Below, piece after piece: positions 34,390 to 46,747 of a stretch of 64,000 bases of DNA (position 1 is the stretch's first letter; each line of letters begins with the position of its first letter). The stretch comes from Daphnia pulex (lineage: Eukaryota > Arthropoda > Branchiopoda > Diplostraca > Daphniidae): contig NC_060024.1 of NCBI RefSeq assembly GCF_021134715.1, forward strand, positions 5,580,001 to 5,644,000, given 5' to 3'. The notes under the pieces are model-generated. The model saw only the letters and a list, made by a program, of their open reading frames with translations. It had not been told where the DNA came from and did not search any database. A program made the translations under genes and the position numbers.

Positions 34390-37189
34390 ACTTAATTTTA
34401 TAAAAAAATATTTTTAAACAATCTTGCTGGGAGGAGATTTTGAGGAAGGAAATTTTGCGGGGACTTTCCGGGACGAAATTCTTTTAGAACGCAAAAGTTC
34501 TGCAACGGGATTGATGATTGTCGGATCATTGATATTACGATGTTTATCCTTGATGTGGCGTTTCAAACTTCGTGGGTCTTTTTACGATAAATAACATTCT
34601 TTTAATGGTGCATCACACTGGTTCCTAATGAAAGAAAAGAAAATTAAGCGTGTACCAACCAGGACAATTCTTTTCAATTTTAAGAACAAATTGCTCAACA
34701 CTTCCTGTAACTCACACCCTCAAATCGGCATCACCCTCTAACATCTTAGACGAAACTCATCCATTTTCCTTTAGAGTGCCCTCAGCTCGTGGTTTCTCTT
34801 TTGGAGCTCTTCGTTTTTCCTTCGCAGCTCACCCGTCTTCTTAGTCAAATCTTCCTTTTTCCTTTGCAGCTCAATATTTTCGCTTTCGCAGCTGCCAATT
34901 CTTTATTTTTATCTTTTTCAAATGTTTGCAGCATGTTCGTGCACATGAACACTGATACCTTTAACAAGTAAAAAAAAATACATCAGAGAGAAAGACACAC
35001 TGTATTCGAGGGTAACAACTGAGAATAACCTTCTCTGGTATTTTACTCTAAAAGTAGATGTTTCGTGTTTGTTGGTTTCCATTCTGCGAAGGTGCAAATT
35101 TAGGTAGGGAAATAAAAGAATCTTTAGCTGTTGAATTATTATAAAAAATAAAAATAATTTATGACATATATACTAACAGTTCTGGATCCAATAAAACTTC
35201 GAATTGCTTTATCCCAAAAACGGTAGATTTCATCAAGCGCAATGCTTCTTTGATGTCAGGCGTAGCCAATTTTGTCGCTATGGAATTATGTTTCGAAAAA
35301 GAATTCTCAAATTCCATTGAATGTTGCCTTTTTGAGTGTTTGTTCAAGCTTGAACAATCGTTTTAGTTCATGTTGCAGAACTCCCAGAGGAATTTTTCGA
35401 TAACTTTTTGAGAATTTTCATAGATCTGTAATGGACCACGTTACCCCAGAATGAAAATTATTTGGATTTATTGTAGGAATTTCATCTGTAAAATAAAATT
35501 TGTATTATTAATGAATGCAAATTGTATAGAAAAATACTAATTAGTTACTGTTTAATAAATGTTATTACTTAATATTTTTACCTCTCTCTCGTCATTTTTT
35601 TTCTTTATCCAAACCATCAACAGCTCTTTCACCAATGTTCTTTTTAGGTGTCACTTTTTCATTTACGATAATAGTTGAATCTTCAGATGACTGTTATGGA
35701 AATAAAATAATCATGCATGCTGACTTGTTATTAGATATTTATATTCAATTGAATTACCCCTTCAATGTTGCTTTCAGGCTCGCTTTCTTCATCCATGGAT
35801 TGGTTATTGATTTTTTCACTTAACTGTTTTACGATACTAGTTGAATTTTCAGATGACTGTTATGGAAATAAAATAATTATGCATGCTTGCTTGTTATTAG
35901 ATATTTATTTCAATTAAATAACCTCTTCAATGTTGCTTTCAGGCTCGCTTTCTTCATCCACGGATTGGTTATTGACTTTTTCACTTAACTGCAGCTTTAC
36001 AAAACCAGTAGAATTATCACATGACTGCTATTGAAAAAAAATGATTATGCATGCTTATTTTTATTTAGATATTTATATTCAATTTATTACCTCTTCAATG
36101 TTGCTTTCATCATCGCTGACTTTATCCTTGGACTGGGAATCGACTGTTTCACTTGACTATAATTTTAAAAGAATGTTAACATCTGTGTTATTTAATTTTT
36201 AATACTCATTTATTACCCATGTTGTTTCACCTTCATCTGCCATTCCGTCATCTGAAAAACAACTTTCATCTGCCACCAATGCTTTTAAAATCAACATTTT
36301 CAACGGTACTTGAGCTCATTGAACTTTCCTATAAATATTTAGATAGATGTTATCAAAATATAGGTTTAGTATAATAATATTTATTGGTATTACTGGTCTC
36401 GTTGAGTCTTGATTTTTAAATTGATCATGATCGCCTTGCCTGACTTTGGGGTTTAGCATTTCCTCAATTAAAATTTTATGATTTGCCTACACAAAAAAAC
36501 CAAAATATAGTATCCTCAAAATATATCAGTACAACAAAAGGCTTTTACCCTTTCTGCTAATAATTCTGCTTCAGATCTAGCCAGATTAGATTTCAATTTC
36601 TGTAAAGACACGTCAATACGATTAATGTTATTAAAAAGTTAAAGGTATAAGATTAAAATTAAAATTAACATTAACTTCAACGTTAAGAGTCCTTTTATAC
36701 GCCAAAAACCCTCTCACTAGTTGTTTTTTGTTAAATTCATTAACGTTGTTTCTGTAAGAAGTTAAAAAAGCATATATCGCACTTGCAATTGACTTTTCAA
36801 AACACTTCTGTCCCTTTTCATCAATATTCTTAATTTGAATAAAAATTAATATTAGTTTATTTATTGTAAATTACTTTGTAGATAAATATAACTCGTATTT
36901 TGCGCGGACAATTTTTGACATTAAATTTGAATTGTAGAAATGAAATCCATACATTTCAGATAACATCTTGGCACATCCAATGGGGGTAAAAAATACAATG
37001 TTATTTATTTGTTTTAAAATTAATTTTTTTATCACTTCTCGTTTTATTGTATTTTTCCAATAACTTCGCTCTCTGTAAAGAAAAAAATATAAAGATTAAA
37101 AAAAAGAGATTATTATAAAAAATATTCTTGGTGAAATTGTCGCCAAATGAGCAAATAAAAAATGCACAGCACCGCAAACTCGTCGTCAT
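34390..37189 (-). CDS. Unrecognised multi-exon gene with tandemly duplicated exons (partial model)
   Basis: I do not recognise this gene. Supported - strand exons include ones at about 36602-36550 (LKSNLARSEAELLAER), 36487-36405 (NHKILIEEMLNPKVRQ) and 36251-36215 (DDGMADEGETTW). Next come repeats C (36156-36091), B (36024-35923), A (35856-35758) and a shorter relative starting at 35690. The repeated exons encode acidic S-rich segments such as LSEKINNQSMDEESEPESNI. A later exon at 35347-35180 reads KATPDIKEALRLMKS-like sequence (LATPDIKEALRLMK). A tail near 34392-34560 reads DPRSLKRHIKDKH, like half a C2H2 finger. Exons A-C are 99, 102 and 66 nt, all multiples of three, so they can be skipped without a frame change. 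The full start and end are not fixed. Confidence 0.35.
35600..36156 (-). repeat. Tandem exon-plus-intron repeat of about 166 bp
   Basis: Three full units and one diverged unit each contain an exon starting TCATCTGA or similar after an ACAG acceptor and ending GAAGAG or GAAGGG at a GT donor. The introns between A-B and B-C are 66 nt each and share ATGCATGC and TATTTATA blocks. Both exon and intron were copied, so the duplication happened in DNA. Confidence 0.65.
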
Positions 37190-37500
37190 GACATAACGGT
37201 TAATGAAACGTATTTGGTGCAGCCCATGATTTTTCTTATTTTCTCAGTGATTTTGCGTCCAAGAAGGAAAACAAATTCTCGAAGGGGATGTAAGACATTT
37301 TTATGAAGAGAATCCTGCTCTTGTGGAAGTTAAGGCTACCGCGGTAGCGTTAACTTCAACAAATTAAAATTAATCGTGGTACGGTTCTACCGCGGTAGCA
37401 GTAGTTGTTCAACGGTAGTTTTGAATTATATTGTTAATAAAATTAAATAAAAACGTTGAAATGTTTCAAATCTAATTCAATTTGAGTTAGAAATGTTTAT
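37190..37500. other. Short stretch with palindromic GCTACCGCGGTAGC motifs
   Basis: The palindrome appears at about 37337 and, as CTACCGCGGTAGC, at about 37389. It lies beside the hAT remnant and might be part of its end, but this is not shown. Confidence 0.35.
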
Positions 37501-37504
37501 TTGC

Positions 37505-38466
37505 TTACAGAAACAAAAGTTTTTTGAAATGTTGATCCGACAACCCATTTCTCGGTGGTACAAAGATCCGTCCGGCAAGGCTGAACAAACGTTCCACAGT
37601 TGCGGAGGACGGTAGTGCTGCGTTGTATTTTAGAAAGCGCTTTTTTTAAATCGGATATTTCTTCAGGCTTAAAAGTTTTGATGATGTATCCGAAAAATAC
37701 AGATCAACCTAATTATCCAAATCAGCATCACCTGGATCCAAACAAGGTCTTAAAGAAATACCTTTTCTTTTTTTTTCTTCTTAGGCTGAAGACGCTGTTT
37801 TGAGATACACTGACATCTGCTATTGCTTCTTGTTTGTTATTGTTGCTGTGATAGAAAAACACAATGATTGTTATCAAATTTACTAATTATATTTATATTG
37901 ATCTACATCTACCTCACTTGCGTACTGCGCACTGGATCTTGTTTTCTTGACTTAAAGGAATTTATAAGTAGCTGTGTCTTTGTCTCTCTATCTTCCTCCA
38001 AAATTTATTTGTTTTTGAAGTGAGGATGCAAAATCGCTGCTAAAATAATTTCCCCGTCCTCAAAACAGTCTTGGAAGCGATTCTTGAATTACGAAATCTT
38101 TACGCTGATGAGGGATCGTCAAGCAGCATCTCAATTGTTTTAAAAGAACGGTCAACGCTGGCAAGAAATATACGATCGAAACCTTCACATCCGCTTGAAG
38201 GACATCCAGAGCTTCTGACAATAGGTTTCATCATCTTCACGTATTCACGCACCAGTTCTTCTTCTGCCGTGAGAAAATACTGAATACCATAGACTTCAAA
38301 AAGAGCTTTAAGCGCGGAACGCTTCTTGTTGATAAAATGATTGACTCGTTTCAGGGCATTGTAGTACGAATTACATCTGGTCTCATTGTTTATGATGAAC
38401 AGTTTGCCAAGGCGCTTTTGAATATCACCAAAAACTTTGGCACTTCGATTGTGTTGTCCAATATTG
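37505..38466 (-). pseudogene. hAT transposase remnant
   Basis: Reading right to left, the frame 38466-38100 contains NETRCNSYYNALKRV and LTAEEELVREYVKMMKPI, blocks of the hAT catalytic domain. The C-terminal dimerisation signature [18 protein letters not shown], then [17 protein letters not shown] and a stop, lies at 37620-37505. Between them the frame is broken and much of the domain is missing. No terminal inverted repeats were identified. Confidence 0.75.
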
Positions 38467-38782
38467 AAAATTAGCCCGACGCCACCGCCCCTTTTCCTGG
38501 TGGCAACAGAACGAGGAACATGTAGGCCTATTGATGTGTAGCCAGGGGGCATGCCGACCTTAGGATGTGGTCATCGTGGGTGACATTGAGCCAAGTCTCA
38601 GTTATTGCAAGAAAATTGCACCCAAGTGAGGCAATGAGATCAGCGATGTTGTGTTTTCTCTTGCAGACAAATGTAGCATTAATTAAGCCATGTCTCTTTT
38701 GAGGAGGCGTGAGGCAGTTCTGGGGTAGGAATCGTCTTCTATTTAGAAGTATGGAGTCGAGTGAACCGACGAGGGTTTGCAC
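38467..38782 (-). pseudogene. LINE (CR1/L2-like) apurinic endonuclease fragment
   Basis: Two overlapping - strand frames read HNIADLIASLGCNFLAITET, W, LN, then ILRSACPPGYTSIGLHVPRS and RKRGGGVGLIF. These are the first blocks of a non-LTR retrotransposon endonuclease. A frameshift occurs near 38545. The fragment ends abruptly where hAT sequence starts, in the same open frame. Confidence 0.7.
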
Positions 38783-41700
38783 AAAAGACGAAAGCCAAGT
38801 GTGACTTGTCAGTTTTTTGTTCTTGTGGTCATTTACTTTTTCAGACCAGAGAAAATTGAATTCTTATAGAGATTCAGGGTGCTTAAAGTTATAATTATAA
38901 TGTACAAAAACATCCAATGTAATGTTCAGTTACCATTCAAGACCCAGATGAAAGAAAGTGAAATACTTCCATATGTCTTCTATTAAACACAGAGTTCCTG
39001 GTGACAGATAAAACTTAAAAAACTAAACAAGAAACCCTTTACCATTTTTCTTAAGCTCGATTAACTGAAAGAATTTGGTTGGCAGCTCAATAACTCTTTT
39101 CACACATGAATGTCCCGCATAAGTACTGGCCATTGTCTCGTTAGCCTACAGTCATTCCCACTGAACTCGCTGCTGAAATTGTAAAGGAATCAGTTGATCA
39201 CTCAATTCAGGATCAGTGATCAGCGCCACTCCTCGAAGAGTTACAAAAGAAACAAAAAAGTCAAAGTCAGTCGACAACATTCAACTGACACAGTCAATAG
39301 ATCAATAGATCACTAGCCGAATGTGAATGAATTTTCTTTACTTTTCACTGCCAGAGTCATGATTACTCTTTAAAGTTACAGTTCTATAATCAAATCTATC
39401 AACACCGCCTTCAGCGACCACAAGATTTTTAGTTTGTAAACTTCTAGAAGCTGTTAGCTTTTTTGACGTCATTCAGATTAGTCTCTTAATACTTCCAATT
39501 TGAAGATTCTCTGGCTTCAAATTAAGAAAATGTGTGAATTCTTCACAGAAAACTGATATAATAGTAAGATTTACTCACAAGGTAACAACTTTTTTTAAAT
39601 TGTTAAATACAAGTTAATCACTAATCTGTAAGCAAGTATTAGCCAGAGTACACACCAGACAGCTTTCCACCTTCAACCTATAGACTTGTCTTCACACACC
39701 CTAAACCATATATTAAAAATGACCAACATGAAAAGATCTACAACCCTGTATTAATTGTTTGTCGATAGCAGAAAACTTGTCTTGCTAGGGAAGAGCCGAA
39801 TTGCCTAATTTCTGTAACAACTTAAACTTTTGGTTTGATGGCGTAGCAGGTGGTGAGCTTCCGTTCATGAAGCAGAAGCTCAAGCCAAGCGTGCACTTTT
39901 TTAAAGAGCTCAAAGCTCACAAAATGAGCGAGCGCGCCCATGAAAGCTCAAGTTCTTGTGAAGCTCGTTTCAACTCTTGTCGTTCCCTTATCATAATTGG
40001 ACGCTATTATGATACTGCTATGTTGCTTACGTTCGTTAACGCGAATAGTGAATTGCAGTTTTAGGAAAGTGATATTGTTGGTGTAGATGGTATCCGTGTT
40101 GGTTCCACAGTAAAGTGAACGAATCTTAGAACGATGACGAAGGATTTTAAACTGAAGGGATAAAGTTCCGCCCAGATCAAATACTGTAATGATGTACTTG
40201 TAAGTTTTATGTAAATTAATTTCAATTTTACAATTAATTATTGAAATAATATTCAAATTAGATGATTTTTCGGTCCTCATCCACTCAGACTACTGAAGTT
40301 GTAACATTGAATATATACTGTCAACTATTTCATCGGTAAGCGTTAACAAGGAAGTACTTTCATCAACTACCATCAAAACAGTGCCTGTTTCTACAGAAAA
40401 TAACAAAAATATCACAAAAAATCGGATAATAAAAAAGGTTAAAACTACAATCAAAGCAACAAGTAATTGTAATTTTTTTCTCGCAGACTATGACTTCTGT
40501 CCTTCTATTCTTCATCTCTGTGTAAAAGTGTCTTTTAAAAATCTAGCTGACTTTTATGGTCAGCGTGGACCAGTTATTCACATCCAAAAGAATGGCTCAA
40601 CAACCTATGTTGAGCTAGATGTAGATTCTGCAATTTCTTCGTCTTCTGTGGAGACACATCTTATCTGTTAGTGAGTGTTATATTTGTGCTGCCATAGAAA
40701 TTATTTCACCACTAGTTGAACAGAAAACTCCACAGATATCTTGCCACTTGCTTCGTGGTAAGACATAGCCACAACATAGAATGATATGCCAAATATAACA
40801 TTGATTACATTGATCAAATTGATTTGTTTATTAAGTAACTGTTTTTTAAAATTGATTTACCATCACCAATCACATCAGTAAATAAATTTTCTGACAAATC
40901 CCAAGATTTTCCAAAATCGTTCAAAACAGCCGCAACTAGTATGAACAAAATATGTTCAATTAATAAAATTTTTCATAAAACACTAACAAGGAATACGTTT
41001 CAGTTTTGCTCTTGTATTGAAGGAAATAAAAATTATTTGCAAAACCTAAACAAATTGTTGATGCATAGAATAATATATTTAAACTTGCAGATTGTAATAA
41101 TTAAAAAACTTAATTGGCTTGGATTTTAGTGATTTGATATTTATCGACAAAATCACTTCCAATGAATATTAATTCGATACTGGGATTTATTTACGTTTCT
41201 TGAACGCACACAAAAATATTATTCACGGATATACGTTCACTGAGTGTAAAACAGGTCAAATGACATATTTACTTCGTAAAAAATTCCTCTTTGTGACTTT
41301 GCGTGCACACCGATTGTTATAATAAGTCTTGTTCAGCTGTAAATCTCATTTTGCTTAGCTGTGGTCTTACAAAATAGCTGTTATCATCAGTAATTACAGC
41401 AGCGAATCGAATCGACATTCCTTGGTAATCATTTCCAAAATTACCAAGGAAGGTCGATATAGTTTAAATACCACAGAATTTGTGTGTTCTGCTTGCTAAC
41501 TAAGACATATCACGTGGCTAGCAACAAAGAACATTAGTGTTCCAGATATTGACAGGTTCATTATCTAATTACTCTTTTTTTTATTTAATGTGGCAACAGT
41601 ATCCATCAGAAGCCCACCGCTCAAACTCAGCTGTTTTCACGTGTCCGCGCGATAGGCCGATTTCCTGGAGCCATTCGAAGTTTCCCGACTGTTTTCGCTT

Positions 41701-42520
41701 GCCTGTGGCTGGTTATAAATACACTGATCTAGACCAATGTGTATGTGGCCACATAAGAACGAAAACCACACGGACCAGTTCATTGAAACTTAATTCGATG
41801 CTATGTCTAATTTTTCTGCGTTGACATACCCCTTTCTTGTAAACGTCTTGGACAACAACTTAAATCTGTCGAACTTTTGTTTTTCTTGATAGATTTTTCT
41901 AATAATAGTTATAAAAAGGGTGTTTTTTTAATCAGGGCTGCCACTTTTTGAGAAGGGGCTCACCTAGAAGGTTGTCAGTCTAGGGACCCAACCCACACCT
42001 CCCCCTCCCCCCAAAAATACCCAGAAAAATCCCTAAATGTATTTTTTTTCTAAATCCCTAAATTTTACTGTAGATTTTTCAATAACTGTTCTAAATTTAT
42101 AAACCTTAGTCGTTACTTTTCAATAAAAAAACAAGAAAATCTTTGTACTTTTGTTTACTGAAATGAATGCGCCGCATGAAACAATCACAAAAACATCACA
42201 TTAGAAATCAACAAATATTCTTAGTTTAAGGATATTAGTCACTCAAAAGAATTAAAAAATGAAATGATCAGTATTGTTGAGAAAAATATCTCAAGTATCA
42301 GTGGAATTAATCAGAATTTTCACATGGCGGTATGACAAGTTTATTCGTTAATAGTCTAGTTTAATCTCGACTGGCTTACTCCTGAGACTGATGAAAGATT
42401 GTCGCATTAGCCTTTAGTTTTCTACATATTGGACTAAGACATCATTGATCAATCAAAGCTGTGTCAGCTGACACATCTTCAGATTTCATTCAGTTTTTTT
42501 ATTCTCATGAGACTGGCTAT
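38783..42520. other. Long stretch without a supported gene
   Basis: Both strands show only short open frames. One + strand frame at 40489-40671 follows a good acceptor (tctcgcag) and reads FKNLADFYGQRGPVIHIQKN, but I recognise no family and found no partner exons. The remainder is AT-rich with no clear repeats. Confidence 0.4.
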
Positions 42521-42540
42521 GGTTACGTTGCATAACCCGT

Positions 42541-43059
42541 TTCGGTTCTTTTAGTCTCGATACTACACATCACACTGAAAGCTCTTTCGCTGGAAGCATT
42601 GCTGCAAGGTTGTAGTAAAAGGAGCTTAATGCAAGAAGCTAAATTTGAAAACTTTTTTCTTCGGTTTTTCCTTTCTCCAAATTCAAAACAATTTTCCAGT
42701 AGTCTTCGACAAACATTCTCGCAACATCGGTATTGAAATTGGACTTGTTAAACAGTGCATTTTGTCTCCACTTCCTTTCTGCAAGAGATTGTATGCCTTT
42801 TAACAAGTGAAATCTTGTTGGAAATGGAGGAAAAGAGCTTTGGGTCAGCTTTACGGACATTTTCCGGGAGTTCAAGATGACAATATTGAAAGTAGGGATC
42901 ATCAAAGTCAAATCTCGCCTGAAAATGATCAGTCACGGCGATATAAAAATTCCTGCAATTTACACGAAATTTTCGCTTTTCTTCAGCTGGCAAGTCGAGG
43001 TCCTTCAAAGAATCATCTGCCAGAAGTCCTACAAATATTAAGTTGGTTACATAGACCAA
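42541..43059 (-). pseudogene. hAT-family transposase remnant (ZBED/ZNF862-like)
   Basis: The - strand reads VNCRNFYIAVTDHFQARFDF, then LELPENVRKADPKLFSS (43059-42790). After a frameshift it reads TDVARMFVEDYWKIVLNLEK (about 42740-42660). The end, near 42610-42545, carries the dimerisation motif SNASSERAFSVMCSIETK. This is the layout of hAT-derived ZNF862-like proteins. It is broken by frameshifts. Confidence 0.6.
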
Positions 43060-44035
43060 TTTAAGATTTAAACAAAACGTACTAGCATAGAAAGTAATTT
43101 ATATTACCAAGATATATATTATCTTCAGAAATATAAATTTTCTTTCAAGGAATTGCTACTGTTTCTAAATGTAAGAATTGATTAAACCCAGATCTTGCCC
43201 CACCCTGTAATTCGAATGTCACATTTGCCCTCGTTTCTGTCAAGAATTCTGAATTAATCTTTCATTTTCTGCAAATTATTATTTAAAACTTATTTATAAC
43301 ACCCCATCAACTCCGGGTGTTATCCAACCCCTCGTCCACCATTACCCTTTACCCCGTGAGTTTAACCCATATTCAAGAGGCGAGCGTTCGGAAGCATATA
43401 TTTTGTTTACCTTATCTTCATTAGTTAATTTTCAAATTTAATTTTCCCAATGTTTCCTTTTATTTCTTGGCTCTCCATGTTTAAAACCTTGTTCATAGTG
43501 TGTCGTTCAGTTGCCTTGCAATTTTAGACACCCCCGGGTGTGGCCACGGTTATAATGGGACTTGAAGCTAGTAATCGTTCACCTAGTGAGACTTAAACAA
43601 GCCCAATTGCCCTAGCCTGGTAAGATACACCCGTACCATAACGTCGTATGATATGGTATAGCAGGACTGCTCCATTTGAAAGGCACGTATAGGTATTGAC
43701 GCATCCCTGGTCCGCCTGATTCTCTGATGAATGGCTTCATAGAATAGTAATTGAACATGGTTACAAGCGTAGGCCATGAATGATTCCCAATAAGTTCTAT
43801 ATTTAATTTAATTATTAAACATAGTGGGTAATCCGTGTTAAATCATATTTTTCTGTTTTCTTAGTGGAACAACATTATAATCTTTCATTATTCAAAATAC
43901 TTTAGGTATCGATGTTGTACTTATACTACCACTAGAAGATGCAGAGCAAGTTTAACGAAAAATGAGCAAGAAATATTGTCGGCTAACGGCTACCACAATC
44001 ATGAAAATCGTCAGTTCCTAATCAGAAAATATCAG
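43060..44035. other. No supported gene
   Basis: A short - strand frame (43777-43583) has no motif. I see nothing else. Confidence 0.4.
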
Positions 44036-44641
44036 TCACGAAGTGGTGCCGCGCACAAGCTGCGAGCACCAACACATCTCTTCATGCCATTTATATGTTG
44101 AATCTTTGGTTATTTCAAGGCCGTCCACTGGCTCAATTTGTTTTCTTCCGCAGTATAATGTAACGTGTCCGCTAACAAAATATTGCGGAAATCCATTGTA
44201 ATGCACAACATTTCGAGGAGCTGATAAACACAAATGAAAGATATAAGTAAATTGAATGAAATATTTTGTTTAAAACGTCAATACTGATTTCTATGTTCTA
44301 TTAAATTTTGTTCTATTAAATTGACGCAGAAACTAAATGTTTCGCAAACGTAGAAACATTGCCCGCATTACTGAATCCCGTCAAGGTACACTTGGATGCC
44401 ACATTTCACGCAAAAGCAAGAGGATTCTATCAAATTGGGTCTTTACACGCAATTGTTTTAGGGACGGTAAATGAAGACTCCCGATGTTTGTCTTAAATTG
44501 AAGGGGAATATGCCAATGAAAAGGATTGATACCCGCGAAAAACTCAACCTCTTTATGAAGCCTCTCTTCGCCAGGTGATGGAAGTTTGCTTGTTACAGAC
44601 TGGGAGAATACCCACACCACCCACAAAAAAATGGCTGCCAT
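44036..44641 (-). CDS. Possible small secreted protein, unrecognised
   Basis: A first exon from 44641 has a signal peptide (MAAIFLWVVWVFSQSVTS). A second possible exon, 44233-44036, reads NGFPQYFVSGHVTLYCGRKQ with several Cys and Trp residues and ends in a stop. The splice join between them could not be fixed, so the model is tentative and no function is proposed. Confidence 0.3.
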
Positions 44642-45521
44642 GCAGCGAGGGAAAAGGGAAAAATGAGCCTCTCAGGAAATTAGTTATATCCCAACCAATA
44701 AAATCCCGAAAGGAAATTCCTTTTGGATTCCGGTGGTCGAGATAGCAATGAACCTTTTTAAAAAATTAGCTTCCCCGCTTTTATGAAAGCGATGCAAAAG
44801 TACCCCCACTTTCCGACAAAATAATAAAAAATAACTTTACAGCCAAATAACTCCTAAACGGGTGGGAATTTCGTCATTCTGTAAACGCAGGTGAATCCGG
44901 CATGCAGAGACAAACATGATTATGTTTTTTATATATTTTTAAGGCCTTTTCCGGATTTAGATCTGGGAAGCCGCTCCGGGATTTCGGTCTACTTTGAATC
45001 GTGGATCGCTTGTTGAATCTTTAAATGTATAGGAGGGTGGATCCTAAATGGTTTTGGAGTTGTCCTTATCAGTCTCTGGAAATTAAGACTACTGCTTATA
45101 TTTCACAAGTAATGTGGACTAGTATGTGATGAAAGTAAGCAGTCAGCAGTGTAATAGCAGTGTAATAGAAGCAGTCCAGGCCCACCCTTTCAAACATCTC
45201 AACCTTGCCCACCTCCAACTAATAAAATCTCGAAACCCGATACTCAGTGGCGGAACTATAATTCAGTTATTTAGACCCTACGTTTACTCCCAAAATTGTT
45301 ATTTCCATAAATCAAAATTTTCTTTCTTTTCAAAGAATACTTATATCAAAGTCGAAAGACAAAAGTTGTGTTTTGCACCACATGGAGCGCATGTTGCATG
45401 TTCTAATTGCTTTTATCAAGTCAGCAAAGTCTCAGAAAAAGAAAATGTTTGGCCGAGGGTTAACCCTAGGCCATTTTTCGGGCTATCCCCCATAGTGTAG
45501 CTTTTTCTACCCAACCCCTCT
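44642..45521. other. No supported gene
   Basis: One + strand frame of 124 codons (45126-45500) lacks any motif, signal peptide or splice partner, and its composition looks random. Confidence 0.4.
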
Positions 45522-45646
45522 CGTTCAACCTAACTGGGAGAGGGCGCATCTAGCGGTTGCGGTTCGCTTAAAATGAGAATGACATATCGAGCTCGGCGTT
45601 GCAAACTCTAAGCGCTAGATGTCCCACCTCCCGGTTAGGTTGAACG
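45522..45646. repeat. 125-bp MITE-like inverted repeat
   Basis: Arms CGTTCAACCTAACTGGGAGA... (45522-45556) and its imperfect complement (45613-45646, ...GGTTAGGTTGAACG) face each other. Each arm contains a CTAGCG / CGCTAG core next to a degenerate GGCGCATC or GATGTCCC. Confidence 0.6.
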
Positions 45647-46389
45647 TTGAACGTTGAGCTTTGAAATGAGGGGTTTGAGCTGGATGGAAGAATCACTCGA
45701 TGCCTCGTCGATGGCGAGATCCTTCAACTCAATCATCAACACACCATCCCCTCTTAACCTATCCAGTTCATCAAGTAAAAGACGCTTCGTGCCGTAGCCT
45801 GAAAACATGTGGGATGTTTTCTGATAAACAGAGACGACGACTTATCACCATGAGAAAATCACTTGCTGAAAGGAAGATGGCCACATCAGAGTAGACACCC
45901 GGAGTAATGAGACATGTTTAAAGGGCCCTTTCTCGTGCAATGCCCTGGCCATGTGTGACATCAATCTGCAATTGGATAAAAATAGTCGTGAAAGTAAACG
46001 GTGGAAGACCAGCTTCAAGTTGAACCTCTTGGCATCCATCATCATCTGAAGAAAAGAAAAAAAACATTGATTGTGGATGCGTATCCTCGCCTCCCAAAAA
46101 ATTCCAACCACAATTTCAACATCGTTTGTTTCTGCCACGAATTCGGGAGATTCCAGGATTACAGATTCCGTCTACTTCTGCACCTGATTCTGGTTTGCCC
46201 AGTGTAGTGTGGCGTGGTTTCCACACGTTGTCTGGTTTTTCGACTATCTTTTCGAGTTAGAGAGAACAGTTTTTATTGTAAAAGACACAGTTGGTAATCG
46301 TTACATGCAGTAACAGTGTATAACGTCGTGACTTTTTCTTTCTGATCTGTGTGTGTCTTTATAACATGATTTTCTTTGGTGAGTTCTAC

Positions 46390-46741
46390 TCGTTTCAGTG
46401 CCAGCCGGGTTCAAGGCGCAACCAAAAACCTTGATTTTTTTTTGTCGAGGACCCGAACAGCTTGTACTGCCACTTAATTGAGGCTGTTGCACTTCTCGAA
46501 AAGTAAATGGACAATTTGGCCACATCATACTTTGGTAAATTTGAAAGAAATTATTTTTAAAAGGATCACTACTGAACACGATTAATTTTTTAACATTTCA
46601 GCCGCTCTTAAAGAGCCTCTTGGTTGCATCGAAGTTGGTGTTGCCAGTTTCGCCCTGTTTACCCATGATAATGGCTGGTACCGCGGCCAAATTTTTAACG
46701 TTGGAGCAACAGAAGATGAACATAGTCCCAGACCGTATATA
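46390..46741 (+). pseudogene. Tudor-domain-like gene fragment
   Basis: Two exon-like pieces read FFVEDPNSLYCHLIEAVALL (near 46435-46500) and, after a good acceptor at about 46601, GVASFALFTHDNGWYRGQIF (near 46635-46700). The second matches the Tudor core pattern, ending in GWYRGQI. A TAA stop and a T-run frameshift disrupt the first piece. It ends at the start of the BEL LTR. I infer a degraded host gene or pseudogene interrupted by the insertion. Confidence 0.35.
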
Positions 46742-46747
46742 ATATAT

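Noticed and set aside
45126..45500. 124-codon + strand frame
   Set aside because: No signal peptide, domain, repeat or splice support; amino-acid composition looks random.
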